DNA of 64,000 nucleotides from Macrostomum hystrix (taxonomy: Eukaryota; Platyhelminthes; Macrostomidae), in NCBI GenBank assembly GCA_950097015.1, contig CATNEN010000038.1, positions 13,200,001 through 13,264,000 of the forward strand, given 5' to 3'. The notes beneath the pieces were generated by a model, which made no database searches, was not told the DNA's origin, and was given only the letters and a program-made list of their open reading frames with translations. This document shows, in pieces, positions 40,601 through 50,025 of the stretch. The position numbers and the translations under genes were made by a program. How positions within the stretch are numbered: position 1 is the stretch's first letter; each line of letters opens with the position of its first letter.

Positions 40601-42970
40601 CACACATCGCGTCATACTCATATTTTAGGTATATGGCTAATATTCTAGAAATCAAGTATGTTTTCCTGATTAAAAAGTGCGTTAAAACACACCCCTGTAG
40701 GCAGATGCATCTGAAGCTTGTTGCTTGCTCTGTGAACACGATATGGCTAGCTGCTCTCGTGGATCGCGTTGGGCTGCGATAGCAGCACTAAATTACATTT
40801 GCAGCTCTAGCTAGCCTGCTTGACAGTGACAAGCGGGTTGATTCAAGTGTAAAGAACAATTAGAGCATCTTGCTCACGTGCTTGAAGAGCTTAACGCGTG
40901 CTGCTGGCACACATCACGTCCACTTCATATTTCAGGTATATTGCTAAAATTCTGAATATAAGGTTCTAGCTCGTTTTCTCGATTGAAGAGATCGTTGAAA
41001 ATTCCCCTGTCAGCAGATCTAGCGAAAGCTTGTTGCTGGCGATGTGAACACGCTACAACTGGCTGCTCTCGCGGATAGCGTAGGGCTGCTAAAGCAGTAC
41101 AGAAATAACTTTTGCAGCTTTAGCTAGCCTGTTTGACTATAAAGTGTTTTGATGCACGCCCATTCATGAACAAGTGTAGATGAACATGTGCTGGCACACA
41201 TCGCGTCATACTCATATTTTAGGTATATTGCTAATATTCTAGAAATCAAGTATGTTTTCCTGATTAAAAAGTGCGTTAAAACACACCCCTGTAGGCAGAT
41301 GCATCTGAAGCTTGTTGCTTGCTCTGTGAACACGATATGGCTAGCTGCACTCGTGGATCGCGTTTGGCTGCGATAGCAGCACTAAATTACATTTGCAGCT
41401 CTAGCTAGCCTGCTTGACAGTGACAAGCGGGTTGATTCAAGTGTAAAGAACAATTAGAGCACCTTGCTCACGTGCTTGAAGAGCTTAACGCGTGCTGCTG
41501 GCACACATCACGTCAAACTCATATTTCAGGTATATTGCTAAAATTCTAAATATATGGTTCTAGCCCGTTTTCTTGATTCATAATATCGTTCATAATTCCC
41601 CTGTCAGCAGATCTAGCGAAAGCTGGTTGCTGGCGATGTGAACACGCTATAACTAGCTGCTCTCGCGGATAGCGTAGGGCTGCTAAAGCAGTACAGAAAT
41701 AACTTTTGCAGCTTTAGCTAGCCTGTTTGACTATAAAGTGTTTTGATGCACGCCTATTCATGAACAAGTGTAGATGAACATGTGCTGGCACACATCGCGT
41801 CATACTCATATTTTAGGTATATTGCTAATATTCTAGAAATCAAGTATGTTTTCCTGATTAAAAAGTGCGTTAAAACACACCCCTGTAGGCAGATGCATCT
41901 GAAGCTTGTTGCTTGCTCTGTGAACACGATATGGCTAGCTGCACTCGTGGATCGCGTTGGGCTGCGATAGCAGCACTAAATTACATTTGCAGCTCTAGCT
42001 AGCCTGCTTGACAGTGACAAGCGGGTTGATTCAAGTGTAAAGAACAATTAGAGCACCTTGCTCACGTGCTTGAAGAGCTTAACGCGTGCTGCTGGCACAC
42101 ATCACGTCAAACTCATATTTCAGGTATATTGCTAAAATTCTAAATATATGGTTCTAGCCCGTTTTCTTGATTCATAATATCGTTCATAATTCCCCTGTCA
42201 GCAGATCTAGCGAAAGCTGGTTGCTGGCGATGTGAACACGCTATAACTAGCTGCTCTCGCGGATAGCGTAGGGCTGCTAAAGCAGTACAGAAATAACTTT
42301 TGCAGCTTTAGCTAGCCTGTTTGACTATAAAGTGTTTTGATGCACGCCTATTCATGAACAAGTGTAGATGAACATGTGCTGGCACACATCGCGTCATACT
42401 CATATTTTAGGTATATTGCTAATATTCTAGAAATCAAGTATGTTTTCCTGATTAAAAAGTGCGTTAAAACACACCCCTGTAGGCAGATGCATCTGAAGCT
42501 TGTTGCTTGCTCTGTGAACACGATATGGCTAGCTGCACTCGTGGATCGCGTTGGGCTGCGATAGCAGCACTAAATTACATTTGCAGCTCTAGCTAGCCTG
42601 CTTGACAGTGACAAGCGGGTTGATTCAAGTGTAAAGAACAATTAGAGCACCTTGCTCACGTGCTTGAAGAGCTTAACGCGTGCTGCTGGCACACATCACG
42701 TCAAACTCATATTTCAGGTATATTGCTAAAATTCTAAATATATGGTTCTAGCCCGTTTTCTTGATTCATAATATCGTTCATAATTCCCCTGTCAGCAGAT
42801 CTAGCGAAAGCTGGTTGCTGGCGATGTGAACACGCTATAAGTAGCTGCTCTCGCGGATAGCGTAGGGCTGCTAAAGCAGTACAGAAATAACTTTTGCAGC
42901 TTTAGCTAGCCTGTTTGACTATAAAGTGTTTTGATGCACGCCTATTCATGAACAAGTGTAGATGAACATG
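37624..42970. repeat. Satellite array of ~594-bp dimers
   Basis: Nine dimers in regular A-B alternation. From about 38.8 kb most B halves read tctagaaatcaagt, and from 40.5 kb the A tail reads gtgtagatgaacatg. The last dimers (about 41.2-42.97 kb) are close to identical copies at a strict 594-bp spacing with cccgttttcttgattcat in A. This is simple tandem expansion without a higher-order pattern. Confidence 0.9.
40272..40326. repeat. Locally diverged patch in a B tail
   Basis: The conserved gagcaccttgctcacgtgc reads gagcgacatgctcacgagc here. Further single changes follow in agctgaacg, gtgcttctgg and cacttcaaac. I count seven substitutions in about 55 bases, in a stretch that is otherwise nearly invariant throughout the window. 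Confidence 0.85.
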
Positions 42971-43220
42971 TGCTGGCACACATCGCGTCATACTCATATT
43001 TTAGGTATATTGCTAATATTCTAGAAATCAAGTATGTTTTCCTGATTAAAAAGTGCGTTAAAACACACCCCTGTAGGCAGATGCATCTGAAGCTTGTTGC
43101 TTGCTCTGTGAACACGCTATAACTAGCTGCTCTCGAAGATAGCGTTGGGCTGCTAAAGCAGTACAGAAATAACTTTTGCAGCTTTAGCTAGCCTGTTTGA
43201 CTATAAAGTGTTTTGATGCA
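42971..43220. repeat. B/A chimeric half-unit at a domain boundary
   Basis: The unit starts as a left-array B half, switches to A sequence at the shared gtgaacacg (about 43109-43116), and runs through ctctcgaagatagcgttggg to the A tail, where it stops at gatgca. The ctcgaagatag variant is closer to the ctcgatgatag of the right-hand array than to the ctcgcggatag of the left. The unit therefore looks like a recombination product between the two satellite subfamilies. Confidence 0.82.
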
Positions 43221-43225
43221 TGTCT

Positions 43226-43267
43226 CCATTACACGGCAGGCTCTTGTAAGGGCCTGTCGTGTAATGG
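43226..43267. repeat. 15-bp inverted repeat, 12-nt loop
   Basis: The left arm ccattacacggcagg (43226-43240) and right arm cctgtcgtgtaatgg (43253-43267) pair at 14 of 15 positions; the mismatch would be a G-T type pair in RNA. It lies at the left edge of the non-satellite insert and resembles the terminal palindromes of some mobile elements, but no family can be named. Confidence 0.85.
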
Positions 43268-43311
43268 ATGTTATCCACCCACCCCCTTTTCTCTCGCTGC
43301 CTTCTCACCCA

Positions 43312-43323
43312 CCCCTTGTGGGG
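43312..43323. repeat. CCCC-TTGT-GGGG hairpin in a C/G-skewed tract
   Basis: Four C, a ttgt loop and four of seven G form a short stem. The surrounding C runs (43275-43315) could give a long-loop G-quadruplex on the minus strand, and the strand asymmetry flips at the hairpin. Such tracts are often prone to breakage or replication stalling; that link is an inference here. Confidence 0.7.
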
Positions 43324-43385
43324 GGGTTGGGGTTTTATATACCCGCGTGCCGTGCTTTGACTCGCGTGTCGCATCGGCTCAATTT

Positions 43386-46300
43386 AGAGCTTAACGCGTG
43401 CTGCTGGCACACATCACGTCAAACTCATATTTCAGGTATATTGCTAATATTTGAATATAAGGTTCTAGCTCGTTTTCTCGATTCAAAATATCGTTGACAC
43501 TACCCCTGTCAGCAGATCTAGCGAAAGCTTGTTGCAGGCGATGTGAACACGCTATAACTAGCTGCTCTCGATGATAGCGTTGGGCTGCTAAAGAAGTACA
43601 GAAAAACTTTTGCAGCTTTAGCTAGCCTGTTTGACTATAAAGTGTTTTGATGCACGCCTATTCATGAACAAGTGTAAATAAACATGTGCTAGCACACATC
43701 GCGTCATACTCATATTTTTGGTATATTGCTAATATTCTAGAGATTTAAAGTTTGTTTTCCTGATTAAAAAGTGCGTTAAAACACACCCCTGTAGGCAGAT
43801 GCATCTGAAGCTTGTTGCTTGCTCTGTGAACACGATATGGCTAGCTGCACTCGTGGATCGCATTAGGCTGCGATAGCAGCACTAAATTACATTTGCAGCT
43901 CTAGCTAGCCTGCTTGACAGTGACAAGCGGGTTGATTCAAATGTAAAGAACAATTAGAGCACCTTGCTCACGTGCTTAAAGAGCTTAACGCGTGCTGCTG
44001 GCACACATCACGTCAACCTCATATTTCAGGTATATTGCTAATATTCTGAATATAAGGTTCTAGCTCGTTTTCTCGATTCAAAATATCGTTGACAATTCCC
44101 CTGTCAGCAGATCTAGCGAAAGCTTGTTGCTGGCGATGTGAACACGCTATAACTAGCTGCTCTCGCGGATAGCGTAGGGCTGCTAAAGCAGTACAGAAAT
44201 AACTTTTGCAGCTTTAGCTAGCCTGTTTGACTATAAAGTGTTTTGATGCACGCCTATTCATGAACAAGTGTAAATGAACATGTGCTAGCACACATCGCGT
44301 CATACTCATATTTTAGGTATATTGCTAATATTCTAGACATCAAGTTTGTTTTCCTGATTAAAAAGTGCGTTAAAACACACCCCTGTAGGCAGATGCATCT
44401 GAAGCTTGTTGCTTGCTCTGTGAACACGATATGGCTAGCTGCACTCGTGGATCGCATTAGGCTGCGATAGCAGCACTAAATTACATTTGCAGCTCTAGCT
44501 AGCCTGCTTGACAGTGACAAGCGGGTTGATTCAAGTGTAAAGAACAATTAGAGCACCTTGCTCACGTGCTTGAAGAGCTTAACGCGTGCTGCTGGCACAC
44601 ATCACGTCAAACTCATATTTCAGGTATATTGCTAATGTTTGAATATAAGGCTCTAGCTCGTTTTCTCGATTCAAAATATCGTTGACACTACCCCTGTCAG
44701 CAGATCTAGCGAAAGCTTGTTGCTGGCGATGTGAACACGCTATAACTAGCTGCTCTCGCGGATAGCGTAGGGCTGCTAAAGCAGTACAGAAATAACTTTT
44801 GCAGCTTTAGCTAGCCTGTTTGACTATAAAGTGTTTTGATGCACGCCTATTCATGAACAAGTGTAAATGAACATGTGCTAGCACACATCGCGTCATACTC
44901 ATATTTTAGGTATATTGCTAATATTCTAGACATCAAGTTTGTTTTCCTGATTAAAAAGTGCGTTAAAACACACCCCTGTAGGCAGATGCATCTGAAGCTT
45001 GTTGCTTGCTCTGTGAACACGATATGGCTAGCTGCACTCGTGGATCGCATTAGGCTGCGATAGCAGCACTAAATTACATTTGCAGCTCTAGCTAGCCTGC
45101 TTGACAGTGACAAGCGGGTTGATTCAAGTGTAAAGAACAATTAGAGCACCTTGCTCACGTGCTTGAAGAGCTTAACGCGTGCTGCTGGCACACATCACGT
45201 CAAACTCATATTTCAGGTATATTGCTAATGTTTGAATATAAGGCTCTAGCTCGTTTTCTCGATTCAAAATATCGTTGACACTACCCCTGTCAGCAGATCT
45301 AGCGAAAGCTTGTTGCTGGCGATGTGAACACGCTATAACTAGCTGCTCTCGCGGATAGCGTAGGGCTGCTAAAGCAGTACAGAAATAACTTTTGCAGCTT
45401 TAGCTAGCCTGTTTGACTATAAAGTGTTTTGATGCACGCCTATTCATGAACAAGTGTAAATGAACATGTGCTAGCACACATCGCGTCATACTCATATTTT
45501 TGGTATATTGCTAATATTCTAGACATCAAGTTTGTTTTCCTGATTAAAAAGTGCGTTAAAACACACCCCTGTAGGCAGATGCATCTGAAGCTTGTTGCTT
45601 GCTCTGTGAACACGATATGGCTAGCTGCACTCGTGGATCGCATTAGGCTGCGATAGCAGCACTAAATTACATTTGCAGCTCTAGCTAGCCTGCTTGACAG
45701 TGACAAGCGGGTTGATTCAAGTGTAAAGAACAATTAGAGCACCTTGCTCACGTGCTTGAAGAGCTTAACGCGTGCTGCTGGCACACATCACGTCAAACTC
45801 ATATTTCAGGTATATTGCTAATATTTGAATATAAGGTTCTAGCTCGTTTTCTCGATTCAAAATATCGTTGACACTACCCCTGTCAGCAGATCTATCGAAA
45901 GCTTGTTGCAGGCGATGTGAACACGCTATAACTAGCTGCTCTCGATGATAGCGTTGGGCTGCTAAAGAAGTACAGAAAAACTTTTGCAGCTTTAGCTAGC
46001 CTGTTTGACTATAAAGTGTTTTGATGCACGCCTATTCATGAACAAGTGTAAATAAACATGTGCTAGCACACATCGCGTCATACTCATATTTTTGGTATAT
46101 TGCTAATATTCTAGAGATTTAAAGTTTGTTTTCCTGATTAAAAAGTGCGTTAAAACACACCCCTGTAGGCAGATGCATCTGAAGCTTGTTGCTTGCTCTG
46201 TGAACACGATATGGCTAGCTGCACTCGTGGATCGCATTAGGCTGCGATAGCAGCACTAAATTACATTTGCAGCTTTAGCTAGCCTGCTTGACAGTGACAA

Positions 46301-48707
46301 GCGGGTTGATTCAAGTGTAAAGAACAATTAGAGCACCTTGCTCACGTGCTTGAAGAGCTTAACGCGTGCTGCTGGCACACATCACGTCAAACTCATATTG
46401 CAGGTATATTGCTAATATTTGAATATAAGGCTCTAGCTCGTTTTCTCGATTCAAAATATCGTTGACACTACCCCTGTCAGCAGATCTAGCGAAAGCTTGT
46501 TGCTGGCGATGTGAACACGCTATAACTAGCTGCTCTCGCGGATAGCGTTGGGCTGCTAAAGCAGTCCAGAAATAACTTTTGCAGCTTTAGCTAGCCTGTT
46601 TGACTATAAAGTGTTTTGATGCACGCCTATTCATGAACAAGTGTAAATGAACACGTGCTGGCACACATCGCGTCATACTCATATTTTAGGTATATTGCTA
46701 ATATTCTAGAGATCAAGTTTGTTTTCCTGATTAAAAAGTGCGTTAAAACACACCCCTGTAGGCAGATGCATCTGAAGCTTGTTGCTTGCTCTGTGAACAC
46801 GATATGGCTAGCTGCACTCGTGGATCGCATTAGGCTGCGATAGCAGCACTAAATTACATTTGCAGCTCTAGCTAGCCTGCTTGACAGTGACAAGCGGGTT
46901 GATTCAAGTGTAAAGAACAATTAGAGCACCTTGCTCACGTGCTTGAAGAGCTTAACGCGTGCTGCTGGCACACATCACGTCAAACTCATATTTCAGGTAT
47001 ATTGCTAATATTTGAATATAAGGTTCTAGCTCGTTTTCTCGATTCAAAATATCGTTGACACTACCCCTGTCAGCAGATCTAGCGAAAGCTTGTTGCAGGC
47101 GATGTGAACACGCTATAACTAGCTGCTCTCGATGATAGCGTTGGGCTGCTAAAGAAGTACAGAAAAACTTTTGCAGCTTTAGCTAGCCTGTTTGACTATA
47201 AAGTGTTTTGATGCACGCCTATTCATGAACAAGTGTAAATAAACATGTGCTAGCACACATCGCGTCATACTCATATTTTTGGTATATTGCTAATATTCTA
47301 GAGATTTAAAGTTTGTTTTCCTGATTAAAAAGTGCGTTAAAACACACCCCTGTAGGCAGATGCATCTGAAGCTTGTTGCTTGCTCTGTGAACACGATATG
47401 GCTAGCTGCACTCGTGGATCGCATTAGGCTGCGATAGCAGCACTAAATTACATTTGCAGCTCTAGCTAGCCTGCTTGACAGTGACAAGCGGGTTGATTCA
47501 AATGTAAAGAACAATTAGAGCACCTTGCTCACGTGCTTGAAGAGCTTAACGCGTGCTGCTGGCACACATCACGTCAACCTCATATTTCAGGTATATTGCT
47601 AATATTCTGAATATAAGGTTCTAGCTCGTTTTCTCGATTGAAAAGATCGTTGACAATTCCCCTGTCAGCAGATCTAGCGAAAGCTTGTTGCTGGCGATGT
47701 GAACACGCTATAACTAGCTGCTCTCGCGGATAGCGTAGGGCTGCTAAAGCAGTACAGAAATAACTTTTGCAGCTTTAGCTAGCCTGTTTGACTATAAAGT
47801 GTTTTGATGCACGCCTATTCATGAACAAGTGTAAATGAACATGTGCTAGCACACATCGCGTCATACTCATATTTTAGGTATATTGCTAATATTCTAGACA
47901 TCAAGTTTGTTTTCCTGATTAAAAAGTGCGTTAAAACACACCCCTGTAGGCAGATGCATCTGAAGCTTGTTGCTTGCTCTGTGAACACGATATGGCTAGC
48001 TGCACTCGTGGATCGCATTAGGCTGCGATAGCAGCACTAAATTACATTTGCAGCTCTAGCTAGCCTGCTTGACAGTGACAAGCGGGTTGATTCAAGTGTA
48101 AAGAACAATTAGAGCACCTTGCTCACGTGCTTGAAGAGCTTAACGCGTGCTGCTGGCACACATCACGTCAAACTCATATTTCAGGTATATTGCTAATGTT
48201 TGAATATAAGGCTCTAGCTCGTTTTCTCGATTCAAAATATCGTTGACACTACCCCTGTCAGCAGATCTAGCGAAAGCTTGTTGCTGGCGATGTGAACACG
48301 CTATAACTAGCTGCTCTCGCGGATAGCGTAGGGCTGCTAAAGCAGTACAGAAATAACTTTTGCAGCTTTAGCTAGCCTGTTTGACTATAAAGTGTTTTGA
48401 TGCACGCCTATTCATGAACAAGTGTAAATGAACATGTGCTAGCACACATCGCGTCATACTCATATTTTAGGTATATTGCTAATATTCTAGACATCAAGTT
48501 TGTTTTCCTGATTAAAAAGTGCGTTAAAACACACCCCTGTAGGCAGATGCATCTGAAGCTTGTTGCTTGCTCTGTGAACACGATATGGCTAGCTGCACTC
48601 GTGGATCGCATTAGGCTGCGATAGCAGCACTAAATTACATTTGCAGCTCTAGCTAGCCTGCTTGACAGTGACAAGCGGGTTGATTCAAGTGTAAAGAACA
48701 ATTAGAG
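43386..48707. repeat. Right-hand satellite subfamily, part 1 (~593-bp dimers)
   Basis: About nine dimers differ consistently from the left array. B halves usually read tgctagcacac and caagtttgttttcc and end in gatcgcattagg. Many A halves read tatttgaatataagg and gttgacactacccctg. Two alternating dimer types are clear: one with gcaggcgatg, ctcgatgatagcg, cagaaaaac and aaataaacatg, and one with ctggcgatg, ctcgcggatag and cagaaataac. It ends at the AGAG target site of the retrotransposon. No gene is visible. Confidence 0.9.
48704..48707. other. Target-site duplication AGAG, left copy
   Basis: The satellite reads caattagag up to the element, and agagcacc after it. An uninterrupted B tail reads caattagagcacc, so four bases were duplicated on insertion. 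Confidence 0.93.
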
Positions 48708-49752
48708 TGAAGAGTTTTGCGTGTTGATCAGACACACGAAACTCCCACTTCTAGACAATGGGGAACAATTGCCTAGGAATTTATAACAGTCACGTGACAC
48801 TTACTGCAATTGCTTCTTCTTCCTTAAGTAGTTCGTAGTCTTCTGGGTCCTTGAAATCCGGTAGTTCTTCTTCTTCTTATTCTGGTCGACCGTGAGGTTT
48901 CGAGTCTGTGTTTCTTGAGTCTTGGTAGTCTTGTCTTCTTTTGTCTTCCTGGCAGCTGCTTGAGTTTGTCTGTTGGCCAATAAATGACGAGAGCGAATCA
49001 GATTACTTTTCGGTTTCCTCGAGCTCGGAATTCACAATAGAAACGTGCGCCCTAGTGAACAATTGAAATCTCTCTTGTATATCTCTAGTAGGTCCTCCTG
49101 AAGGGCGTCTTCTTCGTTACCTCCGAAAGATAACGGATAACTCAAATCAAATCAATCAATAATCCTCTAGGAATATATCCTAGGAAACAAGGAGGCCTTT
49201 CTCAAATGTATCGACGATATGTGGCTCTCGTAAACTTAGTTCAATTCAACAACGATTGCTAGCAATAAATAACTCTGTCTAATAAAGCGCTTACCACTTG
49301 TATTTCCCTCAGAGATGAGTCCTCTTCTTCGTAAGGTGTTTTGAAGTCCGGTGGACCGCTCCGAGTCTGAATTTTTAGCTCGGATTTTCGCTTGTATTTA
49401 TAGTAAAATTTTGGGGAAAACCGGTTCTACTACCGGGTGTTTACATTGGGCATACATGTTTGCACAGTGAGGTCAGACTTGTTTGATCAGCTGCGTTTTG
49501 GGGGGTTTTCAGGTGAACATTACCATATTTGGAATATTGTGTAAATACAGGTGCAGAAACCGATGAGTCATGTTTGCTTCAAGTAAATACAGCTGTCGAG
49601 AACCAGTTCTCCGATTTCATGTCACATGACTTGTTTCTAAAAATAGCGCATGACTCATTCCTAAAAATAGATTAAACATTATAGCTAAGGTTTCCTTGTG
49701 ACATTACTTTAAGTAGCGCGTTAAGTAAAAACGTATTTTACAACTCTCTACA
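48708..49752 (-). repeat. 3' LTR (minus orientation)
   Basis: This 1,045-bp LTR begins (plus strand) with tgaagagttttgcg and ends with caactctctaca. It appears identical to the copy at 52630-53674. It contains a TATAAATA box on the minus strand at 49395-49402. AATAAA motifs occur only on the plus strand, at 48979-48984, 49264-49269 and 49281-49286. A palindrome-like ctaggaatatatcctag lies at 49167-49183. Confidence 0.95.
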
Positions 49753-49767
49753 ATATCTCCCTTTTTT
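49753..49767 (-). other. Polypurine tract
   Basis: On the minus strand the bases directly before the 3' LTR read AAAAAAGGGAGATAT, a nearly pure purine stretch in the position expected for the primer of plus-strand DNA synthesis. Confidence 0.85.
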
Positions 49768-50025
49768 ACGAAAAATTCGTCCCGAATTTATTGTTGACAA
49801 TTAAAATTTTGGCATAAAATTTTAGGAGAATATGCTTATATGTACGTATTTGTTGAAACAGTTGTGTGGTAGAATTTTATAGATTTACAAAAACATAGTG
49901 AAACAGTGGATAATTCGATTTAAAACTTGTACCTAAAGCGTGAGAGTGAATACCAGCACCGAGCAGTAGCAATAGTTACCAGCTACGAACGTATTAGTTA
50001 GTGGTAATTGTAGACAAAATTGTAA
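49768..50025 (-). other. 3' untranslated part of the element
   Basis: About 258 bp lie between the gag stop codon and the polypurine tract. I see no coding frame of note, no pol motif and no recognisable regulatory site. The stretch is AT-rich. Confidence 0.8.

Larger units (their letters stand above)
43221..43385. other. 165-bp non-satellite insert with two hairpins
   Basis: This sequence matches neither satellite half nor the LTR element. It replaces the end of an A half and nearly all of the following B half. Satellite resumes at agagcttaacgcg. It contains a 15-bp inverted repeat (43226-43267), then C-rich tracts (43275-43286, 43308-43315), a run of seven G (43320-43326), TT, four G, and an AT-rich ttttatata. 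I see no target-site duplication and no coding capacity of note. Its origin is unknown: a mobile-element fragment, filler DNA at a rearrangement junction, or a remnant of older flanking sequence are all possible. Confidence 0.8.

Noticed and set aside
43333-43341. ttttatata in the foreign segment as a promoter.
   Set aside because: No downstream gene or initiator is visible, and AT-rich hexamers of this kind are common by chance.
43213-43497. A 94-codon plus-strand frame crossing the non-satellite insert.
   Set aside because: It runs from satellite through the C/G-rich insert back into satellite; composition is biased and no motif is visible.
1-48707. CRISPR array or bacterial repeat cluster.
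   Set aside because: The repeats are contiguous 595-bp units without spacers, and the window has clearly eukaryotic retroelement structure.
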